Assembly: GCA_934141475.1 (NCBI GenBank)
Contig: CAKPCG010000020.1
Coordinates: 1 to 33,082 of the forward strand
DNA from: an uncultured Clostridia bacterium
Lineage (GTDB): Bacteria; Bacillota; Clostridia; TANB77; CAG-508
Length of the DNA stretch: 33,082 nt
Direction: 5' to 3'
A program made the translations under genes and the position numbers. The notes below the pieces were generated by a model that ran no database searches, was not told the DNA's origin, and saw only the letters and a program-made list of their open reading frames with translations. Positions 1-8,330 of this stretch are shown one piece after another (position 1 is the first letter of the stretch; every line of letters begins with the position of its first letter).

Positions 1-290
1 AGATTATTTTTTTCTTTTAAATTTTTTAGTTCTCCTACTTTTCCAAATAATCTTTCTTCTGCATTTTCTCTTACACAGCAAGTATTAAATATAGCAAGAT
101 TTGCTTCTTCCATATTTTCTGTTTTGGTGTATCCCATTTCTTCTAGCATTCCGCAAATTTTTTCAGAATCATTTTCATTTAATTGGCATCCCATTGTTAA
201 TATAGTGTATTTTAGGTCTTTGTCTTTTATTATATCTTCTATTTTTTTCATGTATTGTTTTTGAATCTCTATTTCTTTATTTGTGTTCAT
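1..290 (-). CDS. miaB: tRNA-2-methylthio-N6-dimethylallyladenosine synthase MiaB, N-terminal part (cut by window edge)
   Basis: MiaB is a radical-SAM methylthiotransferase that adds the 2-methylthio group to i6A37 of tRNAs reading UNN codons. Only the first 96 codons are in the window. The N-terminal UPF0004 domain is recognisable: the segment YTILTMGCQLNENDSE carries the first cluster cysteine, and NTCCVRENAEER carries the second. The radical-SAM CxxxCxxC motif and the TRAM domain would lie beyond base 1. The start at 290 follows an AAAGGA ribosome site at a normal distance. It lies 66 bases downstream of rpe in the same direction and may be co-transcribed with it. The match is strong; other methylthiotransferases (MtaB, RimO) lack this exact cysteine context. 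Confidence 0.93.
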   Translation of the reverse strand, partial: MNTNKEIEIQKQYMKKIEDIIKDKDLKYTILTMGCQLNENDSEKICGMLEEMGYTKTENMEEANLAIFNTCCVRENAEERLFGKVGELKNLKEKNN

Positions 291-356
291 TTTTTGTTTC
301 CTTTCTCTTAGCTCTTTTGCCATAGCAGTATATCATATTTTTCACTAAAAATCCAC

Positions 357-1016
357 TTATTTTTTCAAATCATCTATTATTGTTTTGTAGTCTTTTGCCA
401 TTAATATAGCTGTTCCCGAAACCAACATTGTCGCTCCAGCATTTTTTACTTTTTCACATGTTGCAAGATTAATTCCTCCATCAACTTCAATTGTTACATC
501 TAAATTTTCTTTGTCAATATATTGTTTTAATTTTGATATTTTATCTATCATGTCGGAAATTAAAGTTTGTCCGCCTTTTCCTGGTTCTACAGTCATAATT
601 AAAGCTACGTGAATATATGGTAGATATTTATATATCTTTTCTATATCAGTATTAGGTTTTATAGCTATTCCAACTCTTGAATGATTTTCTTTTATCATAT
701 TTATAAACTTAAAAACTTCTTCTTCATTTTTACATGCTTCTAAATGAAATGTTGTTAAATTTGCATCTACTGCTGAAAAAACATTTATTGCTGTTTCTAT
801 GTCATTTACCATTAAATGTACATCTATAGGCATATTTGATATTCTTCTTACATATGATGACATCTCAAGCATTTTTTTGTATGTATCTTTTTCTACAAAT
901 TTCCCATCCATAACATCTATATGAATATAATCTGTTCTTGCTTTTTCAAGTCCTAATATTATTTCTGCTTCTTTTCCATTTTCCATATTTAAAATTGAAG
1001 TTGATACTTCATTCAT
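357..1016 (-). CDS. rpe: Ribulose-phosphate 3-epimerase
   Basis: This 219-residue TIM-barrel enzyme is predicted to interconvert ribulose-5-phosphate and xylulose-5-phosphate in the pentose phosphate pathway. The metal ligands of the family are visible: His and Asp in DYIHIDVMDGKFVE, His in IDVHLMV, and Asp in IEVDGGI. The phosphate loop reads MTVEPGKGGQ, a variant of the usual MSVNPGFGGQ. The start follows AAGGAGG. In many Firmicutes rpe lies downstream of prpC-prkC-rsgA; here it follows prkC directly and rsgA is missing. An intrinsic terminator ends 19 bases upstream of its start codon, so expression either depends on read-through or uses an unseen promoter. A relative acting on another sugar phosphate, such as allulose-6-phosphate 3-epimerase, cannot be excluded. 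Confidence 0.88.
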   Translation of the reverse strand: MNEVSTSILNMENGKEAEIILGLEKARTDYIHIDVMDGKFVEKDTYKKMLEMSSYVRRISNMPIDVHLMVNDIETAINVFSAVDANLTTFHLEACKNEEEVFKFINMIKENHSRVGIAIKPNTDIEKIYKYLPYIHVALIMTVEPGKGGQTLISDMIDKISKLKQYIDKENLDVTIEVDGGINLATCEKVKNAGATMLVSGTAILMAKDYKTIIDDLKK

Positions 1017-1035
1017 TTTTTATTCCTCCTTTTAA

Positions 1036-1067
1036 AAAAATCCCGATAATTTATTATCAGGATTTTT
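1036..1067 (-). terminator. Intrinsic terminator after prkC
   Basis: Two 14-base arms (1036-1049 and 1054-1067) pair fully around a 4-base loop when read on the minus strand, with one G-U pair. The 3' arm runs into a seven-U tract. It sits directly behind the prkC stop codon and only 19 bases before the rpe start codon. Confidence 0.8.
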
Positions 1068-1073
1068 GTTTTT

Positions 1074-3090
1074 TTATTCAATAGTTACTTTATCTGTATT
1101 ATTTAAGTTTACATCTTTTGTTGATTTTAAAACATCATCAACATAAACTTTTACAACAACTGTTCCTTTTCCAGATATAGTTTGATATAAATTTGTTGTT
1201 GTTGGGTCAATTTTACTCTTGTATACAGTATCACTTCCCGCAACAATTTTAACTTCTACTTCTTTTACAACTTTATTTGTTGACGAATTTGTATTTGTAG
1301 ATGTATTTGTGTTTGTAGAATTTCCAGTAGTAGTTGTATTTGTAGGTACTTCTTCATATTCAACTTTTCCACCAAGTAAAGATTTTACATTTATAGTTAA
1401 TGTAGCTGATTTTGTTTCTGTTAATTTATTTACTGTTATTGTTATTTTACTTCCTTGTTCAACTTCTTTTCCTGCATCTATACTTTGTTTTAACACAACA
1501 CCATTTTCTTTTGAAGAATCCTCATCATATGCTACTGTTACAGATAATCCTAATGATGTAAGCGCATTTTTAGCATCATCTTCTGATTTTCCTATTACAG
1601 ATACAACAGCAGATTTTTTTACTCCTGTACTTACATGAATAACAACTGTATCTCCTGCATTTACAGTTTTATTTGCCTCTGTTTCTTGGCTAACTACATA
1701 ACCTGCTTCTATTTTCTTACTTTCTTCTTCAACAACCTGATATTTTAATTTGGCATCTTCTAATAATTTTATTGCTTCTTCTTGGCTTTTTCCTGTAACA
1801 TTTGGAACTGTAGCTTCTTCAATTCCTTTACTTACAACTACTGATATTGTTGTTCCTTTTTTTATGTTATAGTTATCGCTATATAGTGGATCTTGTGAAA
1901 TTATGTATCCTTCTGCATAATCACCATTATATTCTTCAGAAGTCACTTCTAAATTAAGTCCTAATTCATCTAATGTCTTTTTGGCATCTTCTTTACTTAT
2001 TCCAACTAAATTTGGTAATAATACTTCTTTTGGATTAGTTGCTTTAGAATATAGAATAGTTCCTCCTAAGCTTAAAGCAAATAATAATATTAAACTTATA
2101 AATATAGATAGTCCTTTATGTTTTTTTATAAATCCTACAAATTTATTTTCTTTTTTCTTATTATTTTCTGTTTTTTTGGCTTCTTCTTCTATATCTTTTA
2201 ATGATATTTTTTGTGTTGGCATAGTATCTTCATAATCTTGATTATCTACAAAATCGCCCTCTGGATCTTTTAATGCTCTTTTTAAATCTGTAAGCATTAA
2301 TGTTGCTGTTTGATAACGTAAATTTGTATCTTTTCTCATTGCTTTTAATATTATGTCATTTACAGATTGAGGTATTTTAGGATTTACATCTTTTGGAGGT
2401 ACTGGTTCTTCTTGCATATGTTTTAAAGCAACAGATACAGGAGTATCTGCATCAAATGGGACCTTTCCTGTTAACATTTCATACATTACAACACCTAATG
2501 AATAAAGGTCTGATTTACTATCTGTATAACCTCCTCTTGCATGCTCTGGTGAAAAATAATGTACTGAACCAATTGTTGTTCCAAAAGCTGTAATTGTAGA
2601 ATTTGAAACTGCTTTTGCAATTCCAAAATCTGTTACTTTTGCAACTCCATCTTCTGTTATTATAATATTATGTGGTTTTATATCTCTATGTACAATTTTA
2701 TTTTTATGTGCAACTTCTAATGCAGAAGCTATTTGTATTGCAATATTTACAGACCATTTCCAAGGAAGAGGTCCGCCTTCTTCAACTATTATTTCTTTTA
2801 AAGTTTTTCCTTGAACAAGTTCCATTACAATATAATATAAATTTCCATCTCTTCCTACATCATAAACTGATACAATATTTGGGTGAATTATACTAGCAGC
2901 TGCTTGTGCTTCCACTTCAAATCTTTTTATAAATTCTTGGTCTGTTGTAAACTCATCTCTTAATATTTTTACTGCTACATATCTGTTTAATACATGACAT
3001 TTAGCCTTGTATACCATAGCCATGCCGTCCATTACCTATTTTTTCTATAATTTCATATCTATTCCCCAACAATCTTCCTTCTAAATCCAT
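1074..3090 (-). CDS. prkC: PASTA-domain Ser/Thr protein kinase PrkC (Stk), read through a +1 frameshift
   Basis: This is a membrane-bound Hanks-type kinase that senses peptidoglycan or lipid II and phosphorylates regulatory and cell-wall proteins. Read with one +1 shift it has 671 residues. The order is: ATP loop (GNRYEIIEKIGNG then GMAMVYK), VAVKILRDE with the catalytic Lys, HRDIKPHNI, DFGIAKA, SPEHARGG, a cytoplasmic linker, one membrane helix near residue 330-350, three PASTA repeats, an Asn/Thr-rich linker and a beta-rich tail. The start at 3090 follows AAAGGA. Codon 22 is CGG (3025-3027) and the zero frame stops eight codons later; skipping one base gives GGC, the glycine expected in GxGGMAxVY. 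An ATG at 3032 opens the downstream frame but would remove the first part of the ATP loop and has no ribosome site. prpC lies 40 bases upstream. Confidence 0.9.
3024..3027 (-). other. CGGC +1 frameshift site in prkC
   Basis: The zero-frame codon after GGT AAT GGA is CGG. Skipping the C at 3027 gives GGC ATG GCT ATG, which restores the kinase glycine loop. It is the only in-frame CGG in the gene. Confidence 0.8.
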
Positions 3091-3130
3091 TTTTTAACAT
3101 TCCTTTCTTTTGAATGTAAAATCTATATAT

Positions 3131-3869
3131 TTATAGATTTTTTATCGTTATAACTGTTATATTATCCATTCCTCCATTTTGATTTGCTAAATCTACTAGT
3201 TCTTTTGGAGCTGTTTCAAAATTTTCAATTACTAATTTTAATATATCTTCTTGTTCTACCATATTTGTTAAACCATCTGAGCATATAACTAGTATATCCT
3301 CTTTTTGAAAACCTCTTACCATAACATCTGGTTCAACAAACGCATTACATCCTAGGGCCTTTAGTAACATATTTTTTTTAGGATGATGTTTTGCTTCTTC
3401 TTTAGTTATTGTTCCTTCTTTTACAAGTGTTTGCACATAACTATGGTCTTGAGTTAATTGCCTAATCATTCCTTTTCTAATTCTAAAAATTCTACTATCA
3501 CCAATATGTGCAATATAGGCTCTACTATTATATATTAAACAAACTTCTAATGTAGTACCCATTCCCTCATATTCTTTATTTTCTAAAGATTTTTCATATA
3601 CAACCATATTTGCATATTCTACACTGCTTCCGAATAAGCTGTATAAGATTTTCTTTGTCTTTTGGTGTATCTTTTATATTATTTTCTATATAACTTTTAC
3701 TACATGCAACTGCTAATTTACTTGCTATTTCGCCTGCGTTGCATCCACCCATTCCATCTGCTAATATATATAATTTTGCATTTGAGAATTGGTCTTCTGT
3801 AATAAAATAACTATCTTGGTTGTTCTCTCTAGCTTTTCCGACATCGGATTTAGCATATGCTTTTACCAT
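3131..3869 (-). CDS. prpC: PP2C-family protein phosphatase PrpC (Stp), read through a +1 frameshift
   Basis: This is a metal-dependent Ser/Thr phosphatase that reverses PrkC phosphorylation. Read with one +1 shift it has 245 residues, the normal length. Motifs in order are SDVGKARENNQDS, ILADGMGGCNAGE, GMGTTLEVCLI, YIAHIGDSRIFRI, LTQDHSYV, ILVICSDGLTN and GGMDNITVITI, giving the usual metal-binding Asp residues. The start at 3869 has a GAGGTGG ribosome site. The first frame runs 91 codons and ends; the second frame carries the rest. The zero frame meets CGG at codon 80 (3630-3632), and skipping the C gives LIQLIGSSVEYANMVVYE. An ATG at 3607 in the second frame would yield only the C-terminal two thirds, without the first metal-binding motifs. 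It is paired with prkC immediately downstream. Confidence 0.88.
3629..3632 (-). other. CGGA +1 frameshift site in prpC
   Basis: The zero frame reads CTT ATT CGG AAG and ends at TGA a few codons on. Skipping the C at 3632 gives GGA AGC AGT GTA GAA TAT and joins the two halves of the phosphatase. It is the only in-frame CGG in the gene. Confidence 0.78.
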
Positions 3870-3941
3870 TGTGCCACCTCTTTTTCCTTTTATACATGAA
3901 GTTTATCATATCTTAAGTATTTTTTCAATATAAAATTTTAA

Positions 3942-4676
3942 TTATACTCTTAAAATAAATTTTACTAATTTTGCCATTCCATCAAACACAACAGAACTAA
4001 CTGGTCCAACTATATATCCAGCTATACCTGTTATCCATAATACTATAAAAATAATGTAAAAAATTCTTTCATTGTTTTCAAACCAATTTTTTGCATTATA
4101 TGATAATATTGGTTTTATTACTTTTGATCCATCAAGTGGTGGAAGTGGTATAAGATTAAACACTCCAAGTCCAATATTTATTACTATTGCATATTGTATC
4201 ATTTGTGTTATTATTAATAAAATATTGTTTCCAATAATTACAGAAGTTCCATTTATTTTATATACTAAAACATTTATAATCATTAGTATAAGTGCTAAAA
4301 TTATATTCATTACAGGTCCTGCTATTGATACTATTGCATCTGCTTTTTCCATAGAAATATCTCTATTATAATTTCTTGGATTAACATTTACAGGTTTTCC
4401 CCATCCAAATCCTGCAAATAGTAGCATTATAAATCCTATTGGATCTATGTGTGCTAAAGGATTTAATGATATTCTTCCTTCTCTTCTTGGAGTATCATCA
4501 CCTAGCATGTCTGCAACTTTTGCATGTGCAAATTCATGAAATGTTATTGCAATTAATACTCCTGGAATTGTAAATAATAAACCTAAAAGTTTATCTGGGC
4601 TAGTTAAATAGCCTGATAATCCCCATACTAGCATTATTGCCATAATTATGTATAAAGTTCTTTTATCAAAATACAT
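3942..4676 (-). CDS. M50-family site-2 zinc metalloprotease (membrane)
   Basis: A 244-residue polytopic membrane protein of the YwhC/Rip group that probably cuts membrane-embedded substrates. The zinc motif HEFAH sits in an early membrane helix, and the second zinc/active-site motif NLIPLPPLDGS lies near residue 175-185. The block RISLNPLAHIDPIG is typical of the short cyanobacterial/clostridial M50 subfamily that lacks a PDZ domain. Several hydrophobic stretches, at about 8-25, 35-55, 85-105, 125-150, 155-180 and 205-225, are likely membrane segments. A TGGAGGAAC ribosome site and a good promoter at 4714-4742 lie just upstream. prpC starts 72 bases downstream in the same direction, so a shared transcript is possible. 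The natural substrate is not shown by the sequence. Confidence 0.88.
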   Translation of the reverse strand: MYFDKRTLYIIMAIMLVWGLSGYLTSPDKLLGLLFTIPGVLIAITFHEFAHAKVADMLGDDTPRREGRISLNPLAHIDPIGFIMLLFAGFGWGKPVNVNPRNYNRDISMEKADAIVSIAGPVMNIILALILMIINVLVYKINGTSVIIGNNILLIITQMIQYAIVINIGLGVFNLIPLPPLDGSKVIKPILSYNAKNWFENNERIFYIIFIVLWITGIAGYIVGPVSSVVFDGMAKLVKFILRV

Positions 4677-4713
4677 ATTGTTCCTCCATTTGTTATTATT
4701 TTGTTTTTGGGTT

Positions 4714-4742
4714 ATTATATAACAAAAAAAATTAATTGTAAA
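4714..4742 (-). promoter_or_regulatory. Sigma-A promoter of the M50 protease (and possibly prpC-prkC)
   Basis: Read on the minus strand there is a TTTACA -35 box (4737-4742), a 17-base spacer and a perfect TATAAT -10 box (4714-4719). The expected start point leaves a leader of roughly 30 bases before the ATG at 4676. Confidence 0.8.
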
Positions 4743-4780
4743 GAAATATGGTGTAATCGTTAGAAATAAATGTGGCTATT

Positions 4781-4824
4781 GCAAAATAAAAAATCCAGAT
4801 TTTACTCTGGATTTTTTATTTTGC
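4781..4824 (-). terminator. Intrinsic terminator overlapping the end of rny
   Basis: Two perfectly complementary 19-base arms (4781-4799 and 4806-4824) flank a 6-base loop. The 5' arm contains the last codons and the stop codon of rny, so termination is built into the coding end. The T-rich arm supplies the U tract. Confidence 0.85.
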
Positions 4825-6357
4825 ATAATCAACTACTCTTTTTTCTCTTATTATATTTACCTTTATTTGTCCTGGATAATCCATTTCATCTTCTATACGT
4901 TTTGAAACATCTCTTGCTAGAACTATCATTTGGTCATCTGTTATTTTATCTGGTTTTACTATTATTCTAACTTCACGTCCTGCTTGTATAGCAAATGATT
5001 TTTCAACTCCCTCAAATGAATCTGCAATAGTTTCTAAACTTTCTAGTCTTTTTATGTATGCTTCTAATGTTTCTCTTCTAGCTCCTGGTCTTGAAGCTGA
5101 GATGGCATCTGCTGCTTGTACTAATACTGCTTCTAATGTTTGTGGTTCAACATCTCCATGATGTGCCTCAACAGCGTTTAGTATAAGTGGATTTTCTTTG
5201 TATTTTTTCAATATGTCAACACCTATTTGGACATGTGTTCCCTCCATGTCATGGTCTAATGCTTTTCCAATGTCATGAAGTAAACCAGCTCTTCTAGCTC
5301 TTTTGGCATCTAGTCCTAATTCTTCTGCCATTATTCTAGCTAAATTAGATACTTCTATTGAGTGGCTAAGCACATTTTGTCCATAACTTGTCCTGTATTT
5401 TAGTTTTCCTAGTAGTTTTATAATGTCTGGATGTAGATTATTTACTCCTGTTTCTAAAGCTGCTCTTTCTCCTTCTTCTTTGATTATTGTGTTTAATTCT
5501 TCTTTTGCTTTTTCTACCATTTCTTCTATTTTAGCTGGATGTATTCTTCCATCATCAATTAGTTTTTCTAGTGCAATTCTTGCAACTTCTCTTCTTAATG
5601 GGTCAAATCCAGATAATATTACAGCTTCTGGTGTATCGTCTATTATTAAATCAATTCCTGTTAAAGTTTCTAATGCTTTTATATTTCTTCCTTCACGACC
5701 AATTATTCTTCCTTTCATTTCATCACTTGGAAGGCTTACTATAGATACTGTAGTTTCTGATGTATGGTCTGCAGCACATTTTTGTACCGCATATGATATG
5801 ATTTCTTTTGCATTTTTATTTGCTTCTTCTTTAGATTTTTGATTTAAGTCTCTGATTAATTTAGCCTTTTCTGTTGTTATTTCTTTGTCCATTTCACTTA
5901 GTAAATATTGTCTTGCTTCGTCTTTGCTTAAGGCTGCTATTCTTTGTAACTCTTCAACTTGTTTTTCATAAACTTTGTTTATTTCTTCTTTTTGTTTTTC
6001 CAGGCTATGATATTCTTCTTCTAAATCTTTTTCTTTCTTTTCTAAGTTTTCTGAACGCCTGTCTAAATTTTCTTCTTTTTGAATCATTCTTGACTCTTGT
6101 TTTTGAACTTCGCTTCTTCTTTCTTTAATCTCTTGATCTAATTCTTTTCTACTATTCATGATTTCTTCTTTTGCTTTGAATATTTCTTCTTTTTTCATGT
6201 TTTCTGCTTCAACTTTGGCTATGTCTATTAATCTTTTAGCTTCCTGTTCTGCACTTTCAATTTTAGATTCTGCAATCTTTTTTCTTATTATCATTCCTAC
6301 AAATATTCCGATTGCAAGTGAGATTAAGAAAGTTGCGATTATGATTAAACTATTCAT
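4816..6357 (-). CDS. rny: Ribonuclease Y
   Basis: RNase Y is the membrane-anchored endoribonuclease that starts mRNA decay in many Firmicutes. The protein is about 513 residues, the usual size. It has an N-terminal membrane helix (LIIIATFLISLAIGIFVGMI), a long charged coiled coil to about residue 195, a KH domain with GRIIGREGRNIKALE, and an HD domain with VLSHSIEVSNLAR and GLLHDIGKALDHD followed by AHHGD. The ATG at 6363 lies only one base after GAGGTG. The ATG at 6357 (MNSLIII) is at a good distance, so I chose it. It has its own promoter at 6454-6483 and its terminator overlaps its stop. It is probably monocistronic. Confidence 0.95.
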   Translation of the reverse strand: MNSLIIIATFLISLAIGIFVGMIIRKKIAESKIESAEQEAKRLIDIAKVEAENMKKEEIFKAKEEIMNSRKELDQEIKERRSEVQKQESRMIQKEENLDRRSENLEKKEKDLEEEYHSLEKQKEEINKVYEKQVEELQRIAALSKDEARQYLLSEMDKEITTEKAKLIRDLNQKSKEEANKNAKEIISYAVQKCAADHTSETTVSIVSLPSDEMKGRIIGREGRNIKALETLTGIDLIIDDTPEAVILSGFDPLRREVARIALEKLIDDGRIHPAKIEEMVEKAKEELNTIIKEEGERAALETGVNNLHPDIIKLLGKLKYRTSYGQNVLSHSIEVSNLARIMAEELGLDAKRARRAGLLHDIGKALDHDMEGTHVQIGVDILKKYKENPLILNAVEAHHGDVEPQTLEAVLVQAADAISASRPGARRETLEAYIKRLESLETIADSFEGVEKSFAIQAGREVRIIVKPDKITDDQMIVLARDVSKRIEDEMDYPGQIKVNIIREKRVVDYAK

Positions 6358-6453
6358 AATCATACACCTCTTTCTTATTTAATTTTCAATGTGCGAATAA
6401 ATATATATATTAAAACTTTTATCTTTTTATTAAATATATTTTTCTACCACATT

Positions 6454-6483
6454 AGTATATCATTTTGCAATTGTGAATGTCAA
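6454..6483 (-). promoter_or_regulatory. Sigma-A promoter of rny
   Basis: On the minus strand: TTGACA (6478-6483), an 18-base spacer ending in TGA, then TATACT (6454-6459). It lies about 95 bases before the rny start, leaving an AT-rich leader. Confidence 0.75.
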
Positions 6484-6525
6484 GAGGTATTGTTCTTTTT
6501 ATAAATTTTTGTTATTTTAAATAAT

Positions 6526-7362
6526 CTAAATTTCTACTTCTTTTTCTCTCAAAAATGCTATATAAAATATTTTTCTTATACAGTTAGGTAAAATTGAAAT
6601 TATACATCTTGAAGATAGATTAAAAATATAAGTACATTTTCCTATTTTTTTGCTATTAAATAACATTTTTTCTATTTTGACAATTGTTTTTATATATTCT
6701 ATGCCACTTCTTCTTAAATACATGTTTTTACCTGTTCTAACATCTACTAAAACATCGTCTAAATTATGAAAACAAAAGCCATTATCTATAGCTCTAATAT
6801 AAAATTCATAATCTTCCATTACTCTATATTCTTCATTATAACCATTTAATTTATTAAAAACTGATTTTCTTATAATAGCAGTCATATTATTTATCGGACT
6901 TTTATATTTATATCTTTTTATTATATCTTCATGGCTATTTGGAACTTTTCTAAATCCTATTTTCTTTTTCATTTTAAAATCATATTCACATATCTGCCCA
7001 CCTAGTATATCAACTTCGGGATGTTTCATTATATATTTTATTTGTTTTTCAAACCTATCTTTTCTACATACATCATCTGCATCCATTCTTGCTATATATT
7101 CATTTTTTGCGTATTTTATGCCAAAGTTTATTGCAGAAGCAACTCCTTTATTTTCTTTTTGTGAATATATTTTTAATATATCTATTTTTTTTAGTTCATT
7201 TATTGTGTCATATAAGGACTTAGTTAAAATTCCATCCTCCACTAGTATTATTTCATCTGGAAGTACAGTTTGATTTATTAAACTTTTTATAGCTTCCTTT
7301 AAATTTTCTGGGTTGTCTTTATAATATACACCCATAACAACTGAAATTTTAATATTACTCAT
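6526..7362 (-). CDS. Family 2 glycosyltransferase
   Basis: About 278 residues with a GT-A fold. ISVVMGVYYKD opens the nucleotide-binding domain, EAIKSLINQTVLPDEIILVEDG is the standard GT2 signature, and YIARMDADDVCRKDRFEKQ holds the DxD metal site. The C-terminal half (EEYRVMEDYEFYIRAIDNG) fits the acceptor region. It probably transfers a hexose to a growing surface glycan on the inner membrane face; donor and acceptor cannot be read. Translation probably begins at ATG 7362 (MSNIKISVV), eight bases after GAGGG; an upstream TTG at 7377 sits inside that ribosome site. It is the last gene of the glycan operon and starts 19 bases after the preceding stop. I see no convincing terminator behind it. 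Confidence 0.88.
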   Translation of the reverse strand: MSNIKISVVMGVYYKDNPENLKEAIKSLINQTVLPDEIILVEDGILTKSLYDTINELKKIDILKIYSQKENKGVASAINFGIKYAKNEYIARMDADDVCRKDRFEKQIKYIMKHPEVDILGGQICEYDFKMKKKIGFRKVPNSHEDIIKRYKYKSPINNMTAIIRKSVFNKLNGYNEEYRVMEDYEFYIRAIDNGFCFHNLDDVLVDVRTGKNMYLRRSGIEYIKTIVKIEKMLFNSKKIGKCTYIFNLSSRCIISILPNCIRKIFYIAFLREKEVEI

Positions 7363-7380
7363 TACTTTTACCCTCAACTT

Positions 7381-8316
7381 TTAGCTAAAATAACTACGTA
7401 AAATACTATAATATTTTTCTTCTATTTTCTCTTCAATATCAATTTCAAACTTATTTTTATCATCATATAAAACTTTTTCTTTATACTGATTTTTAAATGA
7501 TATACTACTCATTTGTCCTAAAAAACGAGACCATAAAGAATATGTTGAACCTGATACTACCATTAATTTTGCCTTAGACATAGCCAATATATTACAAATA
7601 CTATTATCTAAATCGAACCTTTCTACATTTCCAAGTTCGTAAATACTTTTTAATGCTCTATCACTTCCATCAGACATTAAATACACTTTTACATTTTTAT
7701 TTGCTATTTTTCTTATTTGTTTTATAATATTTTCAAACCATTCTAATGGAATACGTACATTATCTTTTCCTTGCTTTAATTGTTCTAAACTTACTTTTTT
7801 AAAATCATCCATTCTTATTTGAACCACAAATCCATCATCAAAATTTATATTATCTATTCTTAATTGATTATTTTTTGATAAATTTCTATATAAATCATCA
7901 TATATATATTCTCTATAAGGTTTTAAATTTTCATATAGTTTTCCAGTAAATTTAATAGGATTTTTGTCAACAACAATAACTCCTGCTTCTATTTTTTGAA
8001 TATCATTTGGATTTATTATTTTTTTATTTGTTAATAAAATTTTTGCTTTTTCAAAACCATCTATATATTTAGAATTGTTTTCAAATATATTAAAATATGA
8101 CCTTTTATCTCTGCCTTTCCAAAATATAAAATCATTTCTTGTTAGTGGTATAGTCCCCCATGTTGGCCAAATTAAATCTATTTCGTATTTTTTAGATAAA
8201 ACCAATGCTTCTGCATATGTAAAAAGTAAATTTCCTAATCCTGCTCCACCTATTCTAAACCCCAAAAAATCTCTTCTTCCAACTTTCGGGTATATATATT
8301 TTTTGCTTTTTTTCAT
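7381..8316 (-). CDS. Putative GT11-like fucosyltransferase
   Basis: About 311 residues. The N-terminal segment GGAGLGNLLFTYAEALVLS resembles the GGLGNQxFQYAxAxALA motif of GT11 alpha-1,2-fucosyltransferases. VVQIRMDDF sits where that family has HxRRxDY, and MVVSGSTYSLWSRFLGQ matches its late SxSSFSWWxAxL motif. The HxRR motif is not intact, so a relative using another donor is possible. The fucose-activation genes directly upstream support GDP-fucose. Start chosen at 8316 (MKKSKKYIY), which has GGAGAG before it; an ATG at 8355 overlaps the kinase gene and lacks a ribosome site. The protein is presumably cytosolic or membrane-associated. Confidence 0.6.
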   Translation of the reverse strand: MKKSKKYIYPKVGRRDFLGFRIGGAGLGNLLFTYAEALVLSKKYEIDLIWPTWGTIPLTRNDFIFWKGRDKRSYFNIFENNSKYIDGFEKAKILLTNKKIINPNDIQKIEAGVIVVDKNPIKFTGKLYENLKPYREYIYDDLYRNLSKNNQLRIDNINFDDGFVVQIRMDDFKKVSLEQLKQGKDNVRIPLEWFENIIKQIRKIANKNVKVYLMSDGSDRALKSIYELGNVERFDLDNSICNILAMSKAKLMVVSGSTYSLWSRFLGQMSSISFKNQYKEKVLYDDKNKFEIDIEEKIEEKYYSILRSYFS

Positions 8317-8330
8317 AATACTCTCCAATT

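Noticed and set aside
1219..1638. Plus-strand open frame opposite prkC
   Set aside because: Shadow of the kinase's PASTA and Asn/Thr-rich region. It has no ribosome site and a hydrophobic, repetitive composition expected from antisense reading.
3024..3869. Treating the prkC and prpC breaks as sequencing errors or pseudogenes
   Set aside because: Both lie on CGG, as do the two other breaks in the window, and no other CGG is in frame. Random errors would favour runs of identical bases, not one rare codon.
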